Shown one piece after another: positions 36,141-46,559 of a DNA stretch of 64,000 bases. The stretch is from the NCBI GenBank assembly GCA_036346205.1, contig JARFJB010001985.1, forward strand, positions 888,501-952,500, given 5' to 3'. The DNA is from Vesta saturnalis. Taxonomy: Eukaryota > Arthropoda > Insecta > Coleoptera > Lampyridae. The notes below the pieces were generated by a model, which was not told the origin of the DNA, searched no databases, and worked only from the letters and a program-made list of their open reading frames with translations. Positions within the stretch are counted from its first letter, which is position 1, and each line of letters opens with the position of its first letter. A program made the position numbers and the translations under genes.

Positions 36141-38448
36141 TTTCACAGCCATCCTCGCAAAAAATTACATGATTTTCGTTGATTACATAAAAAACGGTAG
36201 ATAACCTATACAGCGGAAGAGAGGTGTATAAAACGTTATATCAATCGACAGAAAATAATATTTTGTATGAGACTATTGAAAACCAAACTGAGCGTTCTAT
36301 TTGAAAAAACCGTCTTGTAAAGGTTTGAATATAACTAAAAGCGACATTAAATTTCCACTACCCTGTATACAATTAAGTCACTTTGAAAGTATAGATTGGA
36401 AGCTTAGGCATCCAGCTAGTCCTCACGTGAATATTGTCAAAATACACATGGTTTTAAACTGGTTATTATTTCTTTTAAAATTTTTGAAAGAAAGTAAATA
36501 TCTTAAAAACGATTAGTTTTAAGAATAGGGAAACGTGATAAAAGTCCACCTAAAACTACGTAAAACCTAATAATATACAAGATACTCCATTTAAAATGAC
36601 CAATATTACGTCGACTTCTGGTATAACCGGAAGTCGTACTTGGACGCCATTAGTTCACTTTAGTAGGACATGCCCGAAAACACTGTTGCCTAGAGTTTTA
36701 AAATTCTAATCGAAATAGTCTCTGAAATAATTTAGTCGGCTGTCACCATGAGACACCTGTATATGTGTTGTGAATCCATCGCTGAGGCTGAAGGAGCTTA
36801 AAAAGTTCGAGCAACCCGCCTTCTCCTTCTGGTAGGGAATTAAAACACGTTTGTTTTCTTTGCGATGTACTTCCAAATTTCTTTTCGTTAATTTCAAGAT
36901 CAAATAACTTCTTGACATGTTATTCAAAAAATAACAACAAATATATCGCTAGAAATCCAAAAACAACTTAAACTTTATTACAGTAGATGCTAATCGAGAC
37001 TTTAACTGAATACACATTTATTTTTTCAGTAACTTAGTTTTAAAATTTGATATTTCAATTGCAATTGTAATTTGCAAAATGCAAAATTGCACAAATAAAA
37101 AAAATCTGCAACGCAACAAAAAAAAAGGAAAACAATTGTGGTTAGTTTCTAGGGAGACGGTTTCAATATAAAGCATGGCGCTCTCACATAAAATCCTATA
37201 CATAGAAAGTACTTACCCTTACATCCAAAACTAAATGTGAAATTCATGACTCGACTGAATTTAGACGATCTTGCGTAAAAAGATGTTGGTCAAAAGTGGC
37301 GAATGATAAAAGATTTATGTAGCAAAGATTGCGCAATGCTGACTTGTCGGATTTCTAGGTAAAATGAGTTCTTTTCAACGCAATCGTAACTGAAATTTGG
37401 TAAACTTATGATTGTGGCAGTCTTGCCTGAAACAAGCGATATATATTTAGAGACTTGCTTAGATACCAATGATTAATTGATAGTGGTTAATTTACGGAGT
37501 AAAAGTAAGAAGGTGAAAATGATTTTCTGTAGGCCACTGTATCTCGTATACCAGAAAAGTAATTGTACTGAAACTTTACACCTATATATCTAGATAGCTG
37601 TGATTTTGGGTAACATAAGGTGACCATTTATGTAAAAAGGAAACACGTGATATAGGTACTAAATACTTATGAGTAAGGAGAAGGAGAGGGAGAAAGTGAC
37701 AAATGAAGTGGTTGTTTATGATAGTTTTTAGGCGCCGCATGCCATAGTGCAATGCTGTCCAAAAAAGGTATTTTACTCCGATTATTAAAAGTGCATACCT
37801 AACAAAACAGCGAGCGAAGTATTACTCATTTTCAAAAAATTCAGAATTATATTTTGTCACTGAAAGTCCTATTAAAATTCATATAGTAAGGCTAGTTTTA
37901 CACTGGTCTAACTTTTATTCATATCAAAAAAATCCCTTACTTGGCGACGTTGGATACCGGTAGAAACAAGCACATTTCAACAATTTTTATTATGTGTGGG
38001 CTAGGCTGTATAAGTAGCATAAAACATGGTCACTCACGTCTTAAATTGAGTTACGGCTAGATCTTCTCCTTCATTTACCAAAGCTACTTGCATAGTGCTA
38101 ACTTGCTTTGACAAAAACACTTTTTTTCCGTTATATTGTTGCTTGGCCATGTAAGCATCGGGCGCATAGAATTTACCTACGTTCTACCCTGGTTAATTGA
38201 AGCTATCGTGAGGGAATTTTCCGTTATGTTGTGTGGATTTAAAACGGATACAATCATCCCGGGGACTCCTTTGTGTTGTTATTCGTTGGTCAGAAGTGAC
38301 ATTCTTGTGTCCTATTGAAGAGTATTAGTATTTATTTTAGTGTTTTCGTCATTTTTGGAATAAAATCACGCTTTAGCGGATTATGATATCGTAGAGTTTG
38401 GTAATTTATTTGTGCATAGCGAAAGTACATAATAGAAGTACACTGTAA
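36136..38448. other. Unassigned region
   Basis: No gene recognised. GACTTCTGGTATAACCGGAA near 36613 is an imperfect palindrome of a kind common in insect DNA-transposon ends (CCATTTAAAATGACCAAT precedes it at about 36587), so a small element fragment may lie at about 36575-36660. Confidence 0.4.
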
Positions 38449-38655
38449 ATAGATATCGCTATAACAATTTTTATGTATATAAAAGTTAAGGAAGGTTTTC
38501 TAAATAAATTAATGTTTGCGTATATTAAACCAAGGCCAGCAGTCACTAAGTCACCTGGCGTTATAGATATCGCTATAACAAGCTTTATGTATGTAAAAAT
38601 CAAGAACGTTTTGTAAATAAATTAATATTTGCGTTTATTAAACCAAGGCCAGCAT
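38449..38655. repeat. Two tandem copies of a roughly 95-bp unit
   Basis: ATAGATATCGCTATAACAA starts each unit (about 38449 and 38563), and AAACCAAGGCCAGCA ends each (about 38542 and 38655). The copies are separated by about 20 bp and differ at scattered positions. Confidence 0.85.
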
Positions 38656-38964
38656 TCAATCGCATAAATATAATTTAAAAAGTCGGATGGTTGAAAGGAG
38701 AGAGGCAGAAGGAGGTTGAAGAGTTATTGGTATCCGTCCATCAATTGCCCGAACGTTTCCTTTACCGCTGTGTGAGATTGATCAATTTTGTGCGAAATAA
38801 GGTAATTATATTTATGTGTTTATTCTTTGGAGATTTTAATGCGAATGTTTCTCTTTTGTATTTGTTTATGCGGATGAATAGACTTTCTTTTGTGTATAGT
38901 TTTGCACAGTCGCTCTTCAGTGGTTAAGATAATTTTACCCAAGTGTATTAACCGTTTATCTTTA

Positions 38965-39130
38965 TTTTTACTTTTAGCATAATGAAGTAAAAATAAAGTT
39001 ACGAAATATTGGTTAAGTGACAAGAGGAATTTTTCTTTAACTTTTATTGCCCCAGTGACCGATAACCTGTTATTTATAAATAATCGGTGTTTTAACGTTA
39101 TACTTGGTTGAAGTTTCAAATAGACTATAC

Positions 39131-39135
<5 letters not shown>
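38965..39135. mobile_element. MITE-B, partial copy 2
   Basis: Contains GAAGTAAAAATAAAGTTACG, AAGTGACAAGAGGAATTTTT and TTATACTTGGTTGAAGTTTC. This is one arm of MITE-B ending against the (TA)n tract at 39136. Confidence 0.8.

Positions 39136-39213
<78 letters not shown>
39136..39213. repeat. (TA)n microsatellite
   Basis: Pure AT dinucleotide following MITE-B copy 2. Confidence 0.95.
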
Positions 39214-39214
<1 letters not shown>

Positions 39215-39429
39215 GATATATATCTGATAATAAATTCTATTAATATTTTATAGTTATTGTAGATATTGCAGTCAACGAGTAAGTATCAAAAATTTTTTTT
39301 TTTTATATTTAATTGTCATTTTCATTACACACTTTTTGTTGTGTTTAACAAATGTAATTTTTATTGCTCGATTAATTTTATTATTAATTTTGTGAAAATA
39401 AATCAAAATTAATAATTATGGTAAATAAT

Positions 39430-39690
39430 TTAAAAACTGTTATGAATTTTATCAAAATGTAATAAATACGTGTAAATATTACTTAGATTATCAATATCTG
39501 TTCTTTTATCCATAACATTAGGTTTTCTTGACATGGGAGCCATTTCTAGAAATAATCTCTGGTGTAAACTTTTTTCTGTATCAATTATTGTTACATTATC
39601 ATAATTAACATGATGGTCTATTTTCCAGACATGTTCAGCCAACATGCATGATTCAATGTTACGTTTTACAGGTATTAAGTGTTACAAAAG
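39430..39690 (-). pseudogene. Penelope-like element, C-terminal GIY-YIG region remnant
   Basis: Minus-strand reading gives VKRNIESCMLAEHVWKIDHH, then NYDNVTIIDTEKSLHQRLFLEMA, then PNVMDKRTDIDNLSNIY, with a stop near 39430. The series LAEHV..H.I.....I......Y..RL..E...I...PN.(L/M)N(R/K)..D...L...Y is the typical C-terminal half of the GIY-YIG endonuclease that follows RT in Penelope-like elements. Only this tail is present. The GIY-YIG start and RT are missing, and the piggyBac element inserted at 39718 lies immediately upstream. The last 70 residues form one open frame. Confidence 0.65.
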
Positions 39691-39713
39691 GTTGCAAACC
39701 CTAGCAATTACAC

Positions 39714-39717
39714 TTAA
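39714..39717. repeat. TTAA target-site duplication, left
   Basis: TTAA precedes ACCTAGGATG. The matching TTAA is at 42774-42777. Confidence 0.85.
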
Positions 39718-40671
39718 ACCTAGGATGATACGTGGGGTCCAATAGACCCGCTTTGATATAAAATATTCTGTATTTCTTGTCAGTTTTGTGGCAGTCTTAA
39801 CTCCGTTTAGGAATGCTTCTATGACATATTTATAAACATCATTACGATAGAAATATTTTATAGGAAACGTTTGACCTTGCAGAAATTTGAAATTCCCTAT
39901 TACTACTACATTATAGCATACGTAGGGTCTCCGAGACCCTTATATATTTTTACATGTTGTTTTTGGTTCTTCTACCGGCGGGCCGTTGGCGTTGGCGATC
40001 AGATGTCGCGTATGTATTTTTGTTCATGGTGAACGTTACTAAGTGAGACTTTGTTTATGAAAATTCTAAAATTAAGTATATTATATGGTGTCATTGATTA
40101 AAATAATATTGGTAAGTCTTTCAGTTTTATATAATTATGTATTATATAATAATTTTTGCTATGTGCTTGTGATAGTAATTTTATAATTGATTTGCTAATA
40201 ATAATACTTCACATAACCTCACTACATGTACAATAAATCTATTTTTTGCAAGATTTAGCTTTTATGTTTATTTACCATATCTGTTTCCGAGACAGTAGGA
40301 TATGTTTACTGGTTGCGAGGCCCAACTCGTCGGTAAGTATTTTACTTCCGACATCTTTTGTTTACCAACGTAAAGTTAGATATACTACCTATATTTCACA
40401 ACACTAAGAACAAGAAATCTGGCCATTTCTGTTTAAACCATCACTTTTGACTTTTCGTTAAGTTAATAGAAATTAAATAACTTCAATTGTGGTAAGTTTA
40501 ATACAATCGTGCAAAAAACAGTATGTGCATCACGAACATTAAGGGTTGTACCGGTCTTCGGTCTTCAAACATGGCCGTCGACCGGTAAACGTCCCTTGCT
40601 GTTTTTGATACTCAATATACTATATAGATCGTACATTTTACAATTTATACAAAATATTAATTTTTAGAATA

Positions 40672-42645
40672 ATGCCATCCAGTAGTAGGAAGCGCAGCGT
40701 TCGTCCGCTTTACAGCGGTATGAAGAGGCTGATTCAGATGTGTCCAACTCTAGTGTGATATCTGATGACACACAAGCTCCTGATATCGCAATAACAGACG
40801 ATAATTGCCAGATACCTATAGTTTCTTCATCAGGAGATAAAGAAGGTCAAGAAATAATATAATCCAATGCAGATTCTACTATGATAGGCGCTAATGGTTG
40901 TAAGTGGCATAGAACTCCTCAAGTAAAAACTAGGTGCCAAAATATCATCTGTTTTGTTACCGCGCCAGCGAGGAAAAATCAATTATCCTCTTAGAAAGAT
41001 ACCTAGAGCAGTTTTATGACTAAACAAATATTGTAAGAAATTATTTTCTGTACCAATTTGGAAGCAAGGAAAGAGTTTCATAAGAAGGGAAAGACATGGC
41101 AGGATATTGAACTAAATGAAATTAATGCGTTCATTGGTTTACTTCTATTAGCAGGAGTTGAAAAAGGTTGGGATGGTTCTGCAAGGGAGCTCTATCTAGA
41201 TAAATATTCGAATCCTATGTACAAGGCTACTATATCTGTTAATCGTTTTGAATATAAAAGACTATTTTTGAGATTCGATGATAAAAGAACAAGGCAAATT
41301 AGACTTCAAACTGACAAGCTAGCTCCCTTAAGCTATACTTGGAACCTATTTATAACACAATGTAAAAGTGTAATGATTCCTGAAAGTAATCTTACGATTG
41401 ATGAGCAGTTGCTTGCTTATAGAGGCCGTTGTAGTTTTATACAGTGTATGCAAAGTAAACCGGCCAAATATGGTATAAAATTCTTTTGGTTATGTGAAAA
41501 TAAGAGTGAGTATGTTGTGAACGGGACGATTTATGTGGGAAATTAACCAGGCGATGTTGCGCAAAAGAATTTGGGAATGCATATTGTAGAGACATTAATT
41601 GCGCCATTGAAATATTCGTCGAGAAATTTGACAACAGATAATTTTTTTACAAGTATCCCTTTAGTTAAGCAATTGCTAGACATTGAAATAACTACAGTCG
41701 GAACGTTACGCAAGAACAAGCGAGAAATTGCACCACAATTTAAGCTTAATAAAGGGAGACAAGTATTATCATCGATTTTTGGCTTCAATGAAAATCTTGC
41801 CATTGTTAGCTATGTCCTTAACAAATAAATCTGTTATATTAGTTAGTTCAATGCATCATGATGCATCAATAAATCAAGATAACTCCAAAAAGAAGCCGAA
41901 CATAATAGAATACTATAATTATACAAAAGGAGGTGTCGATCAAATGGATCAGATGATTTGTAACTATACATGCAAACACGACGCTGGGCATTTGCGACTT
42001 TTACAACATCATTGATATAACAGCATTTGAATGCCTTTTTCCTATATCCATGTGAGAATAAAGACTACCAAGCTGCATCAAAACCTTTGCAAAGAATTAG
42101 TACTACCTTTCATGAATCGACGGTCTAAACATCCTAGACTTAGCCATGATATAAAAAGGTGTATTGATCTCTTCATTGAAAAATAAAATCTTCCCCAGGA
42201 CGACGAAAATGACAAACCAGTAATAAAAAAACCAATGCTATATTTGTCCTTGCAAATTATCAAGGAAAAAGGAAAGTAAAGGTCACGTATTTCACTCCCT
42301 CCCAGGGGGAGGGCGGGCTGTTTGAGATTTCCAAGCTCCTTCAGCCACAAACATGGATTCCCAGCATACATACATACATTGCGTATATGTGCATGGTGGG
42401 ATTAAGGATGGGTGTGGTCAGGATAGGATCGGAAGGAACGGAGTTAGGGTTCTGAGGGGGAAAATACTACCTCATACAAGGTAGACGGTAATGGAAATCG
42501 AACTCATTACCTCTCGAATGCTAAGCAGGTCGTGTCAGCACTAGTCTTACCAGCTCAGTAAATGTTCAAGAAAAACTATGCAGGTATGTAAAAAATGTAA
42601 AAAAAATGTTTGTAAAGAACACAGTCAAGCAATTTGTATTTAACT
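40672..42645 (+). pseudogene. piggyBac transposase pseudogene
   Basis: Start proposed at ATG 40672 (MPSSSRKRSVRP), followed by an acidic, broken N-terminus (about 40730-40900). The catalytic region opens at 41058: TWQDIELNEINAFIGLLLLA near 41094, NRFEYKRLFLRFDD near 41240, LTIDEQLLAYRGRC near 41391-41432 (first Asp), KPAKYGIKFFWLCENK near 41457, then an in-frame stop at 41544-41546, LTTDNFFTSIPLV near 41626-41664 (second Asp), VGTLRKNKREI near 41698, a frameshift near 41820, SSMHHDASIN near 41846 and TKGGVDQMDQM near 41926-41958 (third Asp). A C-terminal Cys-rich finger is split by the SINE, with CPC before 42284 and CKKCKKNVCKEHS near 42585-42625 after it. One stop and one or two frameshifts separate otherwise well-kept blocks, so the copy is fairly young. 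Confidence 0.93.
42285..42560 (-). mobile_element. tRNA-Ala-derived SINE inside piggyBac
   Basis: The minus strand starts with a tRNA-like head: TACTGAGCTGGTAAG (A-box-like) near 42552-42538, CTGCTTAGCATTCGAGAGGT near 42525-42506 (AGC in the anticodon position, closely like a tRNA-Ala anticodon arm), then GAGTTCGATTCCC (B box) near 42500. A unique body follows, ending in CTGGGAGGGAGTGAAATACG near 42305-42287. It splits the piggyBac C-terminal zinc-finger coding sequence. AGTAAA(G/T)G next to both edges may be the target duplication. It belongs to a different family from the tRNA-bearing palindrome at 44.3 kb. Confidence 0.75.
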
Positions 42646-42773
42646 GTTTACTAATTGAAGTGCAAAAAGCAATAAATCTTTACTGAAGTTTTGTTTTTGT
42701 ATTATTATGCATGAGGGTCTGCCGGACCCATCATATGCATAGGTGTAAAAATTTTCAATTATGCATCCTAGGA

Positions 42774-42777
42774 TTAA
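42774..42777. repeat. TTAA target-site duplication, right
   Basis: TTAA follows CATCCTAGGA at the right end of the piggyBac element. Confidence 0.85.
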
Positions 42778-43380
42778 CGCAAAAATCCGTCGATCGGTCA
42801 AGAAGTTTACGTCTAGTACACGAGGTTTTCGAATGCAGACCTAAAAGGCTTAAAAGGATTTTACGCCACAAGTCACTCAAAATAGACAAAATAATGGGGT
42901 TTATTCGGCAACCAAGAAAAAACGCTATTGAACCAAACGTACCATAGAAAGTCGCGGTTTTCTAAGAAGCTGATGGTATCATCCGTAATATCCTGGAATG
43001 GAAAAAGTAGCGTATTTTTCACTGATCCTCATTTAACAAAAACAAACGCAGATGGATACATACGGCATTTACGCGACGATTTGTTACCATAAATGCATTT
43101 GATTATACCCAAATAACGATTACATTTTAATCCAGGACAGTGCTCCGTCCCACAAAGCAGCAAGGACACAACAGCTCTTAGAAGAAAACGAGGCATCCTT
43201 CATTCGGCAAACCAATGGCAGCCTAATTCTCCAGACTGTAATCCTTTAGACTACTAAATGTGGAATACATTACAAGAAAAAGTGTATGCTCAAAGACGCG
43301 AACCATTTGCAAACTTAGAAGATCTTCGCCGACGGTTATAAGAAGTGTGTCGATAAATTTGATCACTGAGGCTGGTAACC
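42778..43380 (+). pseudogene. Tc1/mariner-superfamily transposase fragment
   Basis: Begins at the piggyBac right border. Readable blocks are KSVDRSRSLRLVHEVFECRP near 42784, LMVSSVISWNGKSSVFFTDP near 42970-43027, TKTNADGYIRHLRDDLLP near 43040-43090, ITFQDSAPSHKAARTQQLL near 43125-43180 (second Asp in QDSAPSH), a mutated SPDCNPLDY near 43230-43255 (third Asp), and LQEKVYAQRREPFANLEDLR near 43270-43330. Stops and frameshifts are frequent. The MVS..ISW(N)GK...F subgroup differs from the other mariner types in this window. It meets an oppositely oriented mariner fragment at about 43380. Confidence 0.82.
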
Positions 43381-43905
43381 TACTTATCGTACCCAGTGTG
43401 GGTTTTCAACGGAGTAATAGTGACTATTATGTTTATTAACAACTCCTATGCTATTAAAACTTACTTCGTCGCTAAATAGCACAAAGTCAACAAAAGTGGT
43501 TTGTTGGTTAATTTTGTCCATAATAATATTACAAAATCGACACGAGTTGCGAAATCTTGGGGTCGTGGGCTTTGATGTAAGCACAAATGGTATGGGTGAT
43601 ATTTATGTTTATTTATAATCCTTTGTATTGGAGTTTTGCTCAGATCTACTTGTACCGCAATCTGACGAACGCTTGCGTAAGGATTTTCTTCTAAATTTAA
43701 TAAAACTGTCAACTCGCTTTCTTCATTTGCAACTGTACGACTTTCACATCTCCTTTTTTGTATATGACATTTCCTGTCTCTTCAAATCGTTCTCGAAGAA
43801 GTTGAAACGCTTCAGGTCTTGTATGCCAACAAATAGTTGCTTTCAGCTTGTCCCGAAACATAGATCATATTAATCAGCTCTTCTTTTGAAAAATTCATCG
43901 TACAC
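43380..43905 (-). pseudogene. Mariner-type transposase, N-terminal half
   Basis: Minus-strand reading from about 43905 gives FFKRR then MIYVSGQAESN (the typical start), RPEAFQLLRERFEETGNV near 43815-43765 (HTH), LLNLEENPYASVRQIAVQVD near 43700-43645, TPIQRIINKHKYHPYHL near 43630-43585 and, after a frame change, FVLFSDEVSFNSIGVVNKHN near 43475-43420 (first Asp) with VENPHWVR. The second and third Asp motifs are absent because it is cut off at about 43380, where the converging Tc1-like fragment begins. Confidence 0.82.
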
Positions 43906-44386
43906 TGAGTAAATAGCAGTCACTATCTGATAATAATCTGATAATTCTTCACGAATTATATATAATAAATGGCTTTCATTTGTTAAGTTGTTAAGAAACA
44001 GAAAAAGACAATCGAAAACCAAGCTACTGTTATTCATTGTGTTTTTTAATTCCATTTTAAAGTTTATAGTTATGCAGTTCTGCGAGTAAATAATTATTAA
44101 GCCTTGCTCTTTTATAATACAAAACGTTGAATTGTGCCATAAACCTATAGCTTCACGGTTTTAGCAATTAGCATTGTTTCATTTTTGTTTTTCTGTGAAT
44201 TATGATATTGTCTTTATTTATTTTATATTGTGAGAAATTCAACAAAATAAAGAATTAAAAATTATTATTAATTTTATTAAATACATAAATAAAAATTATA
44301 AGTTTTTGTTATGAACCAATAAGTTCAAAGGTAAATATGTAATTAAAAATTATTATTAATTTTATTAAATACATAAATAAAAAGTT

Positions 44387-44460
44387 TACCTCGAGTAGGA
44401 TTTGAACCTACGACCTGTACTTTGCTAGAGTACCGCGCTAACCAACTGCACCATCAAGGT
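44387..44460 (-). tRNA. tRNA-Ala(AGC)-like sequence, copy 2
   Basis: Cloverleaf drawn by eye: acceptor ACCTTGA/TCGAGGT, D stem GTGC/GCGC with loop AGTTGGTTA, anticodon stem GTACT/AGTAC perfect, loop CTAGCAA (anticodon AGC), T stem GTAGG/CCTAC perfect with TTCAAAT, discriminator A. This is the best-paired of the three copies, but it lies in a mobile palindrome. Variable loop AGGTC and the D loop look more like tRNA-Ile/Val than ordinary tRNA-Ala, so the identity of any product is doubtful. Confidence 0.65.
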
Positions 44461-44623
44461 TCAAGCCCCAATCGATGTAAATTTTGTCTTTATGTATGTA
44501 GAACTGCAATATTGCAGACTCACATTCCGTTAATATAAGTAATTTGAATGTAATCTCATTGTATTTAGAATTTACATCAATTCTAGATACATAAAGACAA
44601 AATTTACATCGATTGGGGCTTGA

Positions 44624-44697
44624 ACCTTGGTGGCGCAGTTGGTTAGCGCGGTACTCTAGCAAAGTACAGGTCGTAGGTTCAAATACTACTCGAGGTA
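44624..44697 (+). tRNA. tRNA-Ala(AGC)-like sequence, copy 3
   Basis: As copy 2, but with acceptor ACCTTGG (two wobble pairs) and a T-stem mismatch (GTAGG against ACTAC). The B box is weakened to GGTTCAAATAC. Confidence 0.6.
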
Positions 44698-44797
44698 AAA
44701 TTTTATTTATGTACTTAATAAAGTTAATAATAATTTTTAATTACATATTTACCTTTGAGCTTATTCGTTCATAACAAAAACTTATAATAATAAAATA

Positions 44798-45879
44798 AAG
44801 AATGTTTACAATTTTCAACTGTATCGCTAAATAGTTCAAAAACACTTAGGAATAGGTAGTAAAAAGTAAGTATTTATTGAAAGCCCGTAAAAAATGCTAT
44901 TCAAAACTGCAATAAAGTACAGGGTGTGCACTTAAAAAAATGAGAAAAGTAACATTGAACAAAATGGACCACCCTGTATATGCAAAGAAAAGAGTCTGAA
45001 ATCTGAATGTAGAAATTAAAACTAGACAGATGGTATAATACAAATCCCAACACTCCGATACCTTTCAAGATAGCGGAACAGGAGCCTACTGAATTGACTA
45101 ATTTTTTTACATAGAAATGTCAATAACTTAGGAACCGTTAGTCGTAGACCCATAGTACCTTATATCATTTTGCTCAGAGAATTCAAATATATACGGAGTT
45201 CCATTAAAAAAAACAAGTTCAGTGTAGTACTCGAAAATGGGACACCCTGTGTATGTATATATATATATATATATAGGGTTAGTCAAACCTCCGTCTTAGT
45301 CCAATATTTTGTTTATGCTAAGAGATACCAAAAAAATTTTATAAAGATAAAAGTTGAAGACCAGCCAGGAGCATATTTTAAAAATATTTTCGAATATACA
45401 AGGTCAACCATATTGAATGGGTGAAACAAACTTACTTTTTTTCTAATGGAATACCCTGTATATTATTTTGAAGTTGAACATGGCTTAAATTGCCAATACT
45501 CGAATATGCGGTTTTACTATGTATTTCAGGAATTAGGCCAATTTAAGGTTAAAATCGTACCGTATTCGAGAACTTATAGCCTCCAAACTTAACAAAAGAA
45601 AAATATTTTTAATTTGTATGAGTTTCCAAATATGGTCTAGTTTTTACCCAAAATAGTGTTTTTTGGAAAAGCTTATTTTTTTACACATTATGTCCATAAC
45701 TCGACCACGTCATTATTATAGTTTTCTTAAATTGAACACCCTGTATATTATTTTGAAGTACTTCAATATATGGTTTTATTATATTATACGGGGTATTTTA
45801 GGAGTAAATGTTATAAAAGTTTTTCAAAATCGTGACCGTTCTCTGATGCTACTCATATTCTTTCGTTGAACCCCTGTAC
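44798..45879. other. Mosaic of short transposon-end fragments
   Basis: Contains repeated ACAGGGTG/CACCCTGTA-type ends (about 44921, 44973, 45243, 45461, 45737) and a short (TA)n at 45255-45276. Text near 45555-45595 (CGTATTCGAGAACTTATAGC) is an inverted match to 46750-46790. No coding region is recognisable, so several MITE-sized fragments are likely. Confidence 0.5.
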
Positions 45880-46545
45880 ACGTTTCAGAGCATATTGGGT
45901 AATGGATCTAAAACATTCTGTCTTTCTCTCTTATCTTCAACTGTTTTAGGAGCTGTTTGGCTAAACCTTGTCATGCAATCATAAACCACAAAATAATCAG
46001 AGTTTTGTCAAATTAGGCGACCGTAGCCACAACAGGACCATTCCTACCAACCCATCTATTAGGAAATATTTATTAGTACATTAATGTAACCTCTTGAATA
46101 ATGGACACCTGCCCCGTCAAGTGTTGACCTTGCTGCCTGATTCAGAGGGACATCTTTCCAGTAGAAGTGGAAGATCGTTTTAAGAAATAACATACATGTG
46201 TGCATTTAAAAGCTTCAATGAAATGGGGTCCAATAACCTGATTTCAATACACTCCCAAAATTCTACTCCAACTTTCCTGTAAATTTGTTGTTATTAAGTG
46301 AGGATTTTCTGTTGCATAATAATGAAATTATGCCCGATTCATAAAACCAGTTTTATGAAATCATTGCGCTCATCGAGACACAACGTCATTCTATCAAAGA
46401 AATTTGGATCTTCATAGTTTTCTAACTGACCAATTAGAAGTTCATTGACAAATCAGCTTCTCGTAACTCTTGGTCAGTTGTAACCGATACGGATGAACAA
46501 TGAGTGTTGTAGGCATCTTTCCTACAATTAAATACATACTATTTC
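45880..46545 (-). pseudogene. Mariner-type transposase, C-terminal two thirds, heavily broken
   Basis: Minus-strand reading gives TENPHLITTN near 46305-46280, QESWSRILGVY near 46275-46240 and NQVIGPHFIEAF near 46240-46205, which together match the family pattern NVWAGIVG...GPHF. Then come IFHFYWKDVPLNQAAR near 46180-46130, STLDGAGVHYSRGYINVL near 46125-46075 (second Asp in the QHDGAPAH position) and a degenerate C-terminus RERQNVLDPLPNML near 45935-45895. Many stops. The first and third Asp motifs are not clear. Confidence 0.65.
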
Positions 46546-46559
46546 TAATAGTTTATTTT

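Larger units (their letters stand above)
39718..42773 (+). mobile_element. piggyBac element, full length (3056 bp), broken
   Basis: Left end ACCTAGGATG and right end CATCCTAGGA are inverted, and TTAA borders both sides, the diagnostic insertion site of piggyBac transposons. Just inside each end is an imperfect inverted motif of the form GGGTC...GACCC: GGGGTCCAATAGACCC at 39735, GGGTCTCCGAGACCC at 39924 and GGGTCTGCCGGACCC at 42715. A plus-strand transposase pseudogene lies between the ends. A SINE has inserted into its 3' coding part. The element abuts a Penelope remnant on the left and a Tc1-like remnant on the right. Confidence 0.9.
44295..44797. mobile_element. Palindromic element with a tRNA-like block in each arm
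   Basis: Left arm about 44295-44500 and right arm about 44590-44797 are inverted copies around a spacer of roughly 90 bp. Edge text TTATAAGTTTTTGTTATGAA (left) mirrors TTCATAACAAAAACTTATAA (right), and inner text CAATCGATGTAAATTTTGTC mirrors GACAAAATTTACATCGATTG. Each arm carries a tRNA-Ala(AGC)-like sequence reading outward. The sequence TTATTATTAATTTTATTAAA occurs twice in the left arm. A partial copy lies in the BEL gag at 21480-21720. It has no coding capacity. Confidence 0.85.

Noticed and set aside
38449..38655. CRISPR-like or satellite array
   Set aside because: There are only two diverged units, in a eukaryotic context; this is a simple tandem duplication.
44387..44697. Calling the two tRNA-like sequences functional host tRNA-Ala genes
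   Set aside because: They sit in a mobile palindrome, a third copy is in a retrotransposon, and the body does not resemble the usual insect tRNA-Ala.
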